Assembly (NCBI GenBank): GCA_001898185.1
Contig: MKTI01000013.1
Coordinates: forward strand, 1-64,000
Direction: 5' to 3'
DNA: 64,000 nt
DNA from: Cellulomonas sp. 73-145
Lineage (GTDB): Bacteria; Actinomycetota; Actinomycetes; Actinomycetales; Cellulomonadaceae
The first letter of the stretch is position 1; each line of letters opens with the position of its first letter. Under the pieces are notes generated by a model. That model was not told the DNA's origin. It worked only from the letters and a program-made list of their open reading frames with translations, and searched no databases. The position numbers were made by a program, and so were the translations under genes. Positions 1 through 8,192 of the stretch are shown piece by piece.

Positions 1-110
1 ACGACACAACATCGCAGCAGACAACTTGGCATCGACTACTTGGCACACTGTTGAGTTCTCAAAGAACAGACGCTCATCCGTCTTGGCCTTTCGACCCGTT
101 CGGAGGCAAC
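1..110 (-). promoter_or_regulatory. Leader of a leftward rRNA operon (16S rRNA lies outside the window)
   Basis: Read on the minus strand, 44-63 gives TTTGAGAACTCAACAGTGTG. This is the highly conserved actinobacterial pre-16S leader element (antitermination/RNase III region). Positions 55-67 (GTTCTcaaAGAAC) can form a short stem like a boxB hairpin. No rRNA sequence itself is in the window, so the 16S gene should start to the left of base 1. A related element also precedes 23S rRNA in some actinobacteria, but the CTCAACAGTGTG version fits the 16S leader best. Confidence 0.75.
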
Positions 111-116
111 CGTTCA

Positions 117-145
117 AACTTAGCGGTTCGACTTCCCCCGGTCAA
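117..145 (-). promoter_or_regulatory. Probable rRNA operon promoter
   Basis: On the minus strand a -35 TTGACC (140-145) is followed after exactly 17 bases by a -10 TAAGTT (117-122). Spacing and sequence fit a strong primary-sigma promoter. It lies directly upstream of the conserved rRNA leader element at 44-63, with a predicted start near 110. Confidence 0.75.
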
Positions 146-487
146 CTTCGCTGCTCTGTTCGGTCTCGGCCGCGAAGAAGCGGTCAGAGCCGGGCAGTCC
201 GGTCGTCAGGAGCGGGTCGAACTCGCGTCGGACTCGGCCGAGACCACAGCGGTGCCGTGGTCTCAAGAGTCCGGGTGTCCCTCGGCGGGACCGACCACCG
301 GGTGTTCCCTGGTGTTCGTTCCTCCCTGCCGGGGGCCTGAGAAGGTTATGCAACGCTCCGGCAGGAATGCAAATCCCGGACGTGGTGACCCGCGTCACGC
401 CGTGCCGACCGGCTCCCCGGTGGTTCCGGCGTGCGGCGACGGCCGAGGCGCGCGCCGGTCGGAAGGGCGCCGAGCTCAGTGCGGAGC
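146..487. other. Non-coding stretch upstream of the rRNA promoter
   Basis: No convincing gene is seen in this stretch. It contains a perfect 8-bp inverted repeat (GAGACCAC at 240-247, GTGGTCTC at 257-264, 9-base loop). A weaker second minus-strand promoter candidate has TTGCAT at 367-372, a 16-base spacer and CATAAC at 345-350. Multiple promoters are normal for rRNA operons, but this second one is inference only. Confidence 0.4.
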
Positions 488-1426
488 TCAGTACAGGGCG
501 CTGGCGAGCGCCCGCCGGGCCGCCACGACTCGCGGGTCGTCGGTCCCCACGACCTCGAACAGGTCGACGAGGCGCTCCCGGACCCGGTCGCGGTCGGCGC
601 CCGAGGTGCGCCGGACGACGTCGACGAGGCGGTCGAAGGCGTCCTGGACCGCACCACCCATCACGTCCAGGTCGGCGACGGCCAGTGCGGCGTCCACGTC
701 GTCGGGGTCCGCCGCCGCATCCTCCCGGGCCTTGCGTGCGTCGAGGGGGGCCGTGCGCTCCAGGAGGCCGACCTGCGCGAGACCGGCCCTGGCCATCGCG
801 TCGCGCGGGTTCTCGCGGAGCGCCTGCTCGTACGCGGTGCGAGCGCCCGGCAGGTCGTCGCGCTCCAGGGCGTCGTACGCGGCCTGGTGCAGCGGGGGCA
901 GCGGAGGCTCTTCGGGCTCGGCCGGACCCTCGGGCTGCTGCGCGGCTGTCACGCGCCCGGTGATGCCGTTGGCCTGCGCCGCGGCGAGCACCTGGTCGAG
1001 CACGCCGCGGATCTGGTCCGGGGCGGGTGCACCCTGGAAGAGCGGGACCGGCTGACCACCCAGGACGGCGACCGTCGTCGGGACCGACTGGGCGCCGAAC
1101 GCCTGGGCGATCTGCGGGTTGGCCTCGGCATCGACCCGCGCGAGGAGCCAGGTACCGCCGTCGTCCTGCGCCATCGCCGCCAGCTGACCGGCCACCGTGG
1201 CGCTCACCTCGCTCCACGACGCCCAGAGCACCACCACGACGGGGTGCTGGCTCGACCGCCGCACCACGTCGGCGAACGAGGCCTCGTCGACGTCGACGAC
1301 GTAGGCGCCGGGGGCCGGGAGGCCGCCCGGTGAGCCCGGGGGCGGTGTCGAGGGCCTGCCGAGCGAGGAGAGGTCGACGGCTCCACGCACGTCGAGGCGC
1401 GGTCGAGGCTGCGAGGACTGCGACAT
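488..1426 (-). CDS. Thioredoxin-like/TPR co-chaperone (YbbN/CnoX family)
   Basis: 312 residues. An N-terminal thioredoxin fold (about residues 40-150, motif VVVVLWASWSEVSA) is followed by a C-terminal tetratricopeptide region (about 180-312, with AYDALERDDLPGARTAYEQA). This is the architecture of E. coli CnoX/YbbN, a holdase that works with chaperonins. The usual CxxC is replaced by WSEVS, so it is probably not a disulfide oxidoreductase. It lies 44 bp downstream of a lipoprotein gene on the same strand; RBS GGGAGA precedes the ATG. M. tuberculosis Rv1324, near nucS, is a comparable protein. The family call is firm; a chaperone role is by analogy. Confidence 0.85.
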   Translation of the reverse strand: MSQSSQPRPRLDVRGAVDLSSLGRPSTPPPGSPGGLPAPGAYVVDVDEASFADVVRRSSQHPVVVVLWASWSEVSATVAGQLAAMAQDDGGTWLLARVDAEANPQIAQAFGAQSVPTTVAVLGGQPVPLFQGAPAPDQIRGVLDQVLAAAQANGITGRVTAAQQPEGPAEPEEPPLPPLHQAAYDALERDDLPGARTAYEQALRENPRDAMARAGLAQVGLLERTAPLDARKAREDAAADPDDVDAALAVADLDVMGGAVQDAFDRLVDVVRRTSGADRDRVRERLVDLFEVVGTDDPRVVAARRALASALY

Positions 1427-1470
1427 ACGAACTGTCTCCCTGGGTGCTGCGTGAGCGGCCTGCGGCCGAC

Positions 1471-2511
1471 CTATTGTGCGGCGACGGCGGTGAGGACGGC
1501 CTCGGCGGCGACGAGCTGCACTTGTGCCGTCGACCCCGCAGGCGGGACCCGGAACACCAGCACGTCGGTGTACGTGCGCACCAGCGACTGCGTCGCCTCG
1601 GATGCCGCGGCCAGCGCGGACTCCACCGGACTGAGGCTGAGCTTGGCACCGCCGACCGTGATGGACACCGTGGACACCGTCGTCACCTTGCCGATGACGA
1701 GCGCGCCCCCGTCAACCGTGCCGATCACGGTCAGCGGAGCGGGGTCGGGCGTGTACGTCTCCGCCGCGTTGCCGACGTCCTTGACGTTGGTGGCCAGGGT
1801 CTGCCGGGCGGAGGTCACGCTCGTGCGGAACGGGTCGGGCGCGAACTGCGACGCCGACTGTGACGCGTCTCCGTTCGAGAGCACGTCGGCGTAGGCCGGC
1901 ATGACCTGGTCAGGGCGGACGCTCAGGCCGCTCGCGTCGGCCGCGAGCACCGGGCTGCCTGCACCCGGCGTCGCGGTGGCGGGCATCGAGACCCCCGGGA
2001 ACAGCCGCGCCCATCCCCACAACCGGTACGGGTCGCGGGGGGTCGTCTGCTCCAGCACGAGGAGGCGGGGTGCCTGCAGGTCGTCCGGCTGCACGCTGAC
2101 GACGACCTGCGTCCGTGGCCAGCCCGAGGTCCGCGGCTCGATCACCGCCTGAGCGCTGGTCGGGAGAGCCGTCGGCGGTCGCTGACCGTTGGTGGCCTGC
2201 GCGCGCAGGTACTCGGCGTGCCGCATGGCGAGGGCCGGGTCCATCACGCGGGCCGTCAGCGCGTTGGAGTCGAGGGCGGCGTCACCGGCCGTGAGCACCT
2301 TGCCCAGGTCACCGAGGACGGTGGTGGTCTGCGCTACCGACAGCACCGGTGGGGGCACCGCCGGGGCGGCCTGAGGGTGCGGTGCCGGTGGTGCTGCGGC
2401 GCAGCCGGCGAGCACGGAGCCCAGGACCGCGGCCACGACGGTGAGCCCGGCGGCCCGTCGTGAGAGCGCTCGCGAGCCCGAGGTCACGGAGAACGAGCGT
2501 GCGGTGCTCAT
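1471..2511 (-). CDS. Predicted lipoprotein of unknown function
   Basis: 346 residues from the ATG at 2509-2511, which overlaps the stop of the upstream membrane protein as ATGA; a longer in-frame extension was rejected for that reason. The N-terminus is basic, then hydrophobic, with lipobox LAGC, indicating a lipidated exported protein. The mature part is Ala/Pro/Thr rich with no motif I recognise; the C-terminal half is Val/Thr rich, probably beta. It is coupled to the membrane protein at 2508-4499, so the two probably act together at the cell surface. The function is not known. Confidence 0.75.
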   Translation of the reverse strand: MSTARSFSVTSGSRALSRRAAGLTVVAAVLGSVLAGCAAAPPAPHPQAAPAVPPPVLSVAQTTTVLGDLGKVLTAGDAALDSNALTARVMDPALAMRHAEYLRAQATNGQRPPTALPTSAQAVIEPRTSGWPRTQVVVSVQPDDLQAPRLLVLEQTTPRDPYRLWGWARLFPGVSMPATATPGAGSPVLAADASGLSVRPDQVMPAYADVLSNGDASQSASQFAPDPFRTSVTSARQTLATNVKDVGNAAETYTPDPAPLTVIGTVDGGALVIGKVTTVSTVSITVGGAKLSLSPVESALAAASEATQSLVRTYTDVLVFRVPPAGSTAQVQLVAAEAVLTAVAAQ

Positions 2512-4499
2512 CGGTCCTCCCCTCCTCGGTCGTCGGCGGGCGGCTCGGTGGGCAGGCCCCACGCCCGCCGCCACGCGTCGGCGCGGGACGACGGTGAGTC
2601 CTCCGGGCCTTCGTCCGTCGCAGCGGGCTGCTCGTCTCCGGAGCGGGCGGGTGGCGTGGACGGTCGGCCGACGGACGGGGCCGACTCGCGGGTGGGCGGC
2701 TCATCGGGCCGGCTCACGAGCCACGAGGGGTGCACCGGCGGGCGCGGTGCGGCCGGCTGGCCCGGACGGTCACCGCGGTCCGCAGGCACCCCGGACTCTC
2801 CCGCGCCAGGCACGGGCACCCAACCGCCGGGTCGAGGCGGCTGCGCGGTGCGAGGGGACGCCAGCGGCTGACCGGGGCGTGCGGGGCCTGCGGCCGTCTG
2901 CGAACCCGGTGCACCCGGCTCTCCTGCAGCGGTCCGGGCGGGGGCGGCAGGCCCCCTCTGCCCGGACGGCCTCAGCACGAACGGGCTGGGCGCGTCTCCG
3001 GCAGACCTGGCGACGAGCCTCGCGCCGGCAGCGTCCGGAGGAACAGGCGCGGCCCACGCAGGACGGCCCTCGTGCGGGGTCGGCGTTCCGGGCGAGGTCA
3101 CACCGTGGGGCGTGGGTTCGTGCGGCTGCGTCCCGAGCTCGGGCTGTGCGGCCGCCGCACGACGGGCACGTCGGCCCCCGGCGGCCCACGGCGGTGCCGG
3201 GCGCTCGATCGGCGGGGCAGGCGGCGGTCCGGCCGCGGACCCGAGGTGCGATGGCGCCGCAACCGACGGCACGGCGGCGGGCGGCGTCCCGACGGGAGCC
3301 GGGCCGGCACCCTCGCGGGACCCGTGCGCGGACGCAGCGCGGCGTGCGGCGTCCGCCGCGGTCACCGTGTCGGTGGCGGGTCGCACCTGCGGTGCGATCG
3401 GAGTGCCACCAGGGGTCGAGGACTCTCGAGCGGTGGGGGCGCCCGGGAGGCGCCCGGCGACGGGAGGCAGCGGACGAGGCTGCGGTCGGGTGCCCGACCG
3501 CTCCCCCGGCAGCGCCGATGGCGACCCGATCTGCGTCGTGCTGGTCGGCGGCACGGTGGCCGCATCCTGCTCACCCCGAGCAGCTGCGCGCGCGTCGACC
3601 GATCCCACCGCCTGGACGGCGCCGGTGGGCGGTCGACCGCTGCGGCTCTGGAGCTCCCGCAGCTGCCGACGCGTCAGGACGGCGCCGGCGCCGGCGCCGG
3701 CCGGCAGCACCTCGGGAACCGCACCCGTCTCCACCGAGGTCCAGCCGTCGTGACCGGCCCTGGTCCGCCACCAGTCCCGACCCAGCAGCCCGGCGCCGGC
3801 CAGGAGGAGCAGCCCCCCGAGCACCAGTCCGGGAACCAGCCACGGCGACGAGACGACCCGGGGCCACGACATCTCCAGCGTGGGGTTCACGGCGGAGCCG
3901 TCGGCGGCGATGCCCGCGACGAGGAGGCTCCAGCGTCCGTCCTGGGCGTGCCACGTGAGCTGCGCCGACCCCGTGCCCGTCGCCTGGGCCACCCACATGT
4001 CGGAACCTGACGGGTCCGCTGCCGGCCTCGCGGCCGTTCCCGGTGCACCGGAGGCGCTCGAACTCGGGGCCGCCGACGCGGCTGCGGCGGTCGCCGACGG
4101 GCTCGAGGCAGCGGCGCCCCCCGACGGTGATGCGGACGCGGACGTCGAGCCCGCCGGCGACGGCGCAGCGGACGACCCCGGTGCGGCGAGCCGCAGCGTT
4201 CGCCAGCCGGAGAGCCCCGACACGCGCTGGTAGGGATCGCTGCCCACCCAGCCGCTGACATCGGTGTCCCGGCCGACGGCGAGCACGATGTGGTCCCCCG
4301 CCGGGACCTGCGCGCGCACCGTGACCGGGTCTCCGCCGAGCTCCAGGACACCGGGGTCCGTGACGACGAGACCGGCGGTCGCGGTGGCCCGGGCGACCAG
4401 CACGTCGTCCGCGCGCCACAGGGTCGCGGAGGCGACCGCCAGGGCGATGACGACGAGCCCCAGCAAGCCGATGCCGGCCTCGATCAGTCGCTTGCGCAC
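2508..4499 (-). CDS. Hypothetical membrane protein with long Pro/Ala-rich cytoplasmic tail
   Basis: 663 residues from GTG at 4497-4499, preceded by GAGAGG. Residues about 7-25 form a transmembrane helix (LIEAGIGLLGLVVIALAVAS). An extracellular domain of about 230 residues follows, with Ser/Ala linkers, then a second helix (SPWLVPGLVLGGLLLLAGAGLLG). The tail is roughly 400 residues, very Pro/Ala/Arg rich and probably disordered. The topology is extracellular domain between two helices. The gene is translationally coupled to the lipoprotein at 1471-2511. No enzymatic motif was seen. The reading frame stays open far upstream of the GTG, but that part is low-complexity antisense to the coiled-coil gene and is not supported. 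Confidence 0.75.
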   Translation of the reverse strand: MRKRLIEAGIGLLGLVVIALAVASATLWRADDVLVARATATAGLVVTDPGVLELGGDPVTVRAQVPAGDHIVLAVGRDTDVSGWVGSDPYQRVSGLSGWRTLRLAAPGSSAAPSPAGSTSASASPSGGAAASSPSATAAAASAAPSSSASGAPGTAARPAADPSGSDMWVAQATGTGSAQLTWHAQDGRWSLLVAGIAADGSAVNPTLEMSWPRVVSSPWLVPGLVLGGLLLLAGAGLLGRDWWRTRAGHDGWTSVETGAVPEVLPAGAGAGAVLTRRQLRELQSRSGRPPTGAVQAVGSVDARAAARGEQDAATVPPTSTTQIGSPSALPGERSGTRPQPRPLPPVAGRLPGAPTARESSTPGGTPIAPQVRPATDTVTAADAARRAASAHGSREGAGPAPVGTPPAAVPSVAAPSHLGSAAGPPPAPPIERPAPPWAAGGRRARRAAAAQPELGTQPHEPTPHGVTSPGTPTPHEGRPAWAAPVPPDAAGARLVARSAGDAPSPFVLRPSGQRGPAAPARTAAGEPGAPGSQTAAGPARPGQPLASPRTAQPPRPGGWVPVPGAGESGVPADRGDRPGQPAAPRPPVHPSWLVSRPDEPPTRESAPSVGRPSTPPARSGDEQPAATDEGPEDSPSSRADAWRRAWGLPTEPPADDRGGEDR

Positions 4500-4526
4500 A
4501 CACAAATCCTCTCGGACGGGACACCC

Positions 4527-4532
4527 AGGATA
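4527..4532 (-). promoter_or_regulatory. -10 box of the 4499 membrane protein gene
   Basis: The minus strand reads TATCCT here, placing the transcription start near 4520 and giving a leader of about 20 bases that contains the GAGAGG ribosome site. No clear -35 was seen. The same TATCCT motif occurs in the opposite direction at 4612-4617 for the coiled-coil gene, so the intergenic region is a divergent promoter pair. Confidence 0.45.
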
Positions 4533-4691
4533 GGCGGGCGGCCCGGGACGGCCCGCCGAACGGGAGGTTCCCCACCCCGTTCGGCCCATGGGCTCCTTCA
4601 CCCGTTCCGCGTATCCTGGCGCCGGGTCGCCGGTCTCGACACGTGGTCGACCGCGCCGTCGCGTGCCCACGCCCCCTGGAGGATCAAGCCC

Positions 4692-6893
4692 GTGTCCGAT
4701 GCCCGGCCCACCTTCCCCGTCGTCAACTTCCGCGGCTACGACCGCGACGCCGTCGACGCGCGGATCTCCGCTCTCGAGAAGGCCGTGGACGACGCCCGTT
4801 CGCAGGTCCAGGCTGCGGACGCCAAGGCGCTCCAGGTCGCCGGTGAGCTGTCCGAGGCGCACCGGCAGCTGCGGGAGGCGGAGCGGCCCACGTACTCCGG
4901 CCTCGGCTCGCGGATCGAGCAGCTGCTGCGCTCCGCCGAGGAGCAGTCGTCCGACGTCGTGACGCAGGCCAACGCCCAGGCGGCGGACTCGCTCGCGCGG
5001 GCCAAGCTCGCAGCCGGGCAGCTCCGCGCCCGCGCGGAGAACGAGGTCGCCGAGCTGCTCGCGACCGCGCGCCGCGAGGCCGAGGAGGTCCGGACGTCGG
5101 CGGCAACGGAGGCGGAGAGCCAGCTGACCGCCGCCCAGCGGAGGGCCGAGGAGCTGGTCGGCTCCGCCGAGCGCGAGGCGGCTCGGATCGCGAGCGCGAT
5201 CGCCACCGAGGAGAGCGAGCGGCGCACCACCCTCGAGCGCGAGCTCGGCACGCTGCGGGCGACGGTGGAGCACGAGGCGACCCAGCTCCGGGTCGCGACG
5301 GAGCGCACCGCGAGCGAGCTGCGGGCGCGCACCGAGGCGGAGACCGAGGCGATGCGGGCCGAGGCCGAGCGCTACGACCAGGACCTGCGCCGCGCGGCCG
5401 ACGTCGAGACGACGGAGCTGCGTCAGCGCGTCGAGTCCGAGCTGGCCGCCCGGACCTCCGAGGTGGACCGGTACGCGGCACGGGTCCGGGCCGAGGCGGA
5501 CGACGAGGCCGCCGCCCTGCGCCAGCACGTGGCGGACGAGGTCACGACCCTGCGCGCGTCGGCCCAGGAGTACGCCGACCAGGTGCGTTCCGCGGCGGAG
5601 CGGGACGGGGCGGCCCTGCAGCAGCGGGTCGCCGCCGAGGTGGCGGCGCTGCGGACCGAGGCGGAGCAGTACGCGTCCTTCGTGCGGGCCAGCGCGGAGC
5701 GGGAGACCGGCGAGCTGCGCGCGACGACGGCGGACGAGCTGGCGGCCGCTCGCACCGAGGCGGAGCAGGCCGTCGCGGCGCTCCGTGCGGAGGCGGCGCA
5801 GTACGCGGCTGACCTGCGGGCCCGTGCCGAGCGAGAGACGACGGAGCTGCGGGAGCGCACGCAGGTCGAGACGGCGCACCTCGCCCAGGTCACGGAGCGG
5901 GAGACCACCCAGCTGCGGGAGACCACCGAGCGGGAGGCCGCCGAGCTGCGGGCGACCGCCGCACGCGAGACCACGGAGCTGCGGGAGACCACACGCCTGG
6001 AGGTCGAGCGGCTCCAGACGGAGGCACGGCGGTCGATCGCCGACCTGACCGCGAACGCCAAGGCGCACGCCGACACGCTGGTGCGGGACGCCGAGCAGCG
6101 CCAGGCAGACGCCGAGCTGGAGATCGCCTCGAAGCGGGAGGCCGCCGAGCGCGCGGACTCCGAGCGCCACGAGCGGGCTCGTGCCGAGACGGAGCGCCTG
6201 GTCGCGGACGCGGAGGCGCACGCCGCCGAGGCCGAGCAGCGGGTGGCCAAGGCGCTCGCCCAGGCCGAGAAGGTCCGGACCGACGCGGAGGCGCACGCCC
6301 GGGACCTCGTCTCGAACGCCCGCAAGAACGCCGACCGCGTGGTCTCCGAGGCCCGGGAGCACGCAGAGAAGCAGATCTCGGACGCGATGATCGAGTCCGA
6401 GCGCGAGCGCACCTCCGCCCAGCGCCAGGTGGAGGACCTGAACCGGCAGCGGGAGTCGATCACCGGCTACCTCGACGAGCTGCGTCACCTCCTCGGAAGC
6501 AACCCGGACCGCTCGGCTCTGGAGAAGGCCGGTCGCGTGGAGGCCGAGTTCGAGAAGAACCGTCAGTCGGCGGCGGAGCGCCCGGCCCGGGGCAGCCGGC
6601 CGGCGGCACGGGGCGCCAAGGGAAGGCCGGCACCGGTGTCCGCCGCTGCGACGGCGCCGCCGAGCTCTGCGGCCGACGACGAGCCCTCGGCAGGTGCCGA
6701 GACGGCTGCGGACGGCATCCCGGAGGATGCGCCGACGCCGAACCGCGAGGCCGAGCCCGAGGGGCAGCCCGAGGCGACCGCCGAGACGGACGGCGCCGAG
6801 TCCGTGCGTGACGAGTCGGTCCCGGACGGGTCCGCGCGAGACGGGTCGGAGGCGCCGGCGGAGTCGACCGACGCCGCATCCGCTCGCGGCTGA
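4692..6893 (+). CDS. DivIVA-domain long coiled-coil protein (Scy-like polarity/cytoskeletal protein)
   Basis: 733 residues from GTG 4692, with GGAGGA at 4678-4683. The first 60 residues resemble a DivIVA N-terminal domain (FPVVNFRGYDRDAVDARISA). Residues about 60-610 are an almost unbroken coiled coil, rich in Glu/Ala/Arg with recurring A-E-R-E-T-x-E-L-R blocks and no prolines. The C-terminal ~120 residues are Pro/Ala/Glu rich and disordered. This matches Streptomyces Scy, a scaffold of the polarisome with DivIVA and FilP. A role in cell shape or polar growth is inferred from the family. The start was chosen by the Shine-Dalgarno site and the DivIVA start; the frame is open upstream. Confidence 0.8.
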   Translation: MSDARPTFPVVNFRGYDRDAVDARISALEKAVDDARSQVQAADAKALQVAGELSEAHRQLREAERPTYSGLGSRIEQLLRSAEEQSSDVVTQANAQAADSLARAKLAAGQLRARAENEVAELLATARREAEEVRTSAATEAESQLTAAQRRAEELVGSAEREAARIASAIATEESERRTTLERELGTLRATVEHEATQLRVATERTASELRARTEAETEAMRAEAERYDQDLRRAADVETTELRQRVESELAARTSEVDRYAARVRAEADDEAAALRQHVADEVTTLRASAQEYADQVRSAAERDGAALQQRVAAEVAALRTEAEQYASFVRASAERETGELRATTADELAAARTEAEQAVAALRAEAAQYAADLRARAERETTELRERTQVETAHLAQVTERETTQLRETTEREAAELRATAARETTELRETTRLEVERLQTEARRSIADLTANAKAHADTLVRDAEQRQADAELEIASKREAAERADSERHERARAETERLVADAEAHAAEAEQRVAKALAQAEKVRTDAEAHARDLVSNARKNADRVVSEAREHAEKQISDAMIESERERTSAQRQVEDLNRQRESITGYLDELRHLLGSNPDRSALEKAGRVEAEFEKNRQSAAERPARGSRPAARGAKGRPAPVSAAATAPPSSAADDEPSAGAETAADGIPEDAPTPNREAEPEGQPEATAETDGAESVRDESVPDGSARDGSEAPAESTDAASARG

Positions 6894-6898
6894 GCGCC

Positions 6899-7393
6899 GT
6901 GAGCGCGCAGGGCGGGTCGCGGGACGCTCGGCACGCCGGGAGCGACGACCACCCGCAGAGCGACGGCTCCTCTGAGACCTCCGACGCGTCGTCCTGGCGT
7001 GCGGAGCGTCGCGCCGCGGCGGCCGCCCACGCCGAGGCGCTGCACCGGCGTCAGAAGGCGGAGTCCGACCGCGCGCGGGCGATGCTCGCCGAGCTCGTGG
7101 CACGGGCGACCGCGCACGGTCCGGCGCCGGTGCCGCTGCGGGCGCGCAGCTTCGACGGCCGGCACCGGTACCGGACCGGGCTGGAGGGTTGGTACCTCCG
7201 GCAGGACGAGTCGCTCGCGGTCTCCACCGCCGGTGACTTCTACGTCCTGCGCGCGCCGGCAAGCCTCGCGTCCCTGTGGCGGGGCGTCGAGCTGACCCCG
7301 CAGGACCCCCCGCTGGTGCTCGGCGCCGGCGGCAAGGACGGTGAGTCGCTGGACCTCGACGTGGCGATCTCCCGCGTCCTCGGCGGCGGCTGA
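6899..7393 (+). CDS. Conserved hypothetical protein downstream of the Scy-like gene
   Basis: 164 residues, GTG start 5 bp after the Scy-like gene's stop, so very likely co-transcribed. The N-terminal 50 residues are polar and charged. An Ala/Arg/Glu helix follows (SWRAERRAAAAAHAEALHRR), then a compact domain containing RYRTGLEGWYLRQDESLAVSTAGDFYVL, probably beta-rich. I do not recognise a named family. It has no signal peptide or membrane segment and is presumably cytosolic. The pairing suggests it accompanies the coiled-coil protein, but that is inference. Confidence 0.65.
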   Translation: MSAQGGSRDARHAGSDDHPQSDGSSETSDASSWRAERRAAAAAHAEALHRRQKAESDRARAMLAELVARATAHGPAPVPLRARSFDGRHRYRTGLEGWYLRQDESLAVSTAGDFYVLRAPASLASLWRGVELTPQDPPLVLGAGGKDGESLDLDVAISRVLGGG

Positions 7394-7403
7394 CCGCACG
7401 AGC

Positions 7404-8192
7404 TCAGCCGCGCTGCGCCCGTGCCACCAGCTCTCCCAGGGCGGTCGCGACGGCCGCCGGGTCCTCCACGGCAGACAGGTGCCCGACGCGCGGCACCACG
7501 ACGAGCGCCGCGTCGCCGACCGCCGCCATGGCACGCGCCTGCTCGACCGGCGACACGGTGTCCTCGTCGCCCACCACCACGGTGACGGGCCCGGAGAACG
7601 TCCGCAGCACCTCGGTCCGGTCGGGCCGGACCGCCATCGCCCGCTGCGACCAGGCCAGCCCGCTCGGCACCTGGTCGCGCACCCAGTCGAGCACCTGCTC
7701 GCGAACCTGCGGCCGCGCGGTCCGGGTCGTCTCGCCGAGCAACCCGTCGACCGTGGGCAGCACCGCGTCGAGCGACCCGCTGGACTCCAGCTCGTCGGCC
7801 GCCGCGAGGCGCTTGGCCGCGGCCTCCGGGGTGTCCGCGACCGCCTTGGTGTCCACCAGGCCGAGCCCGGCCAGCAGGTCCGGGTGGCGATCGGCGATCG
7901 CCAGCGCGACGTAGCCGCCCATCGACAGGCCCACGACGACGGCGCGGTCGACCCCCGCGTCCGACAGGAGGCGGGCCACCTCGTCGGCGGAGGCCTCGAG
8001 CGACGGCGCAGGCAGGTCGGCGACGTACCGCGGCGTGCCGGGAAGGTCGACGAGGTGCACGGCCGCCGGGCCGGCGACGCGCTGCGCGGCGGCAGTCCAC
8101 ATCCGTGAGTCGAGCGGCATCCCGTGCAGCAGCACGAGCGGCAGCGCCCCGGCGTCGGACCGGACCGTGGTCAGGCCTGCGATCGGTGTCAC
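7404..8192 (-). CDS. Alpha/beta-fold hydrolase
   Basis: 262 residues from GTG 8190-8192, which overlaps the upstream hydrolase stop as GTGA and has GGAGAGGA in front. The alpha/beta hydrolase features are HGMPLDSRMW (oxyanion region), nucleophile elbow GLSMGGY, acid VVVGDEDTVSP and a late catalytic His in PRVGHLSAVED. The size fits small esterase/lactonase-like enzymes. The substrate is not predictable. It is translationally coupled to a second hydrolase at 8189-8998. It converges with the gene ending at 7393, only 10 bp away. Confidence 0.85.
   Translation of the reverse strand: MTPIAGLTTVRSDAGALPLVLLHGMPLDSRMWTAAAQRVAGPAAVHLVDLPGTPRYVADLPAPSLEASADEVARLLSDAGVDRAVVVGLSMGGYVALAIADRHPDLLAGLGLVDTKAVADTPEAAAKRLAAADELESSGSLDAVLPTVDGLLGETTRTARPQVREQVLDWVRDQVPSGLAWSQRAMAVRPDRTEVLRTFSGPVTVVVGDEDTVSPVEQARAMAAVGDAALVVVPRVGHLSAVEDPAAVATALGELVARAQRG

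Noticed and set aside
6040..6060. Repeated GAG/CTG/CGG blocks in the coiled-coil gene considered as DNA repeats or CRISPR-like
   Set aside because: They are codon-level heptad repeats of one protein, diverged and without spacers.
5423..6463. Ser/Arg/Ala-rich 346-residue frame antisense to the coiled coil
   Set aside because: The composition is exactly that expected from the complement of GAG/GCG repeats, so there is no independent evidence for coding.
2508..7262. 1584-residue leftward frame over the Scy-like gene
   Set aside because: Residues upstream of 4499 are Arg/Leu/Gly repeats antisense to the coiled coil. The GTG at 4499 has a ribosome site and starts a normal membrane protein.
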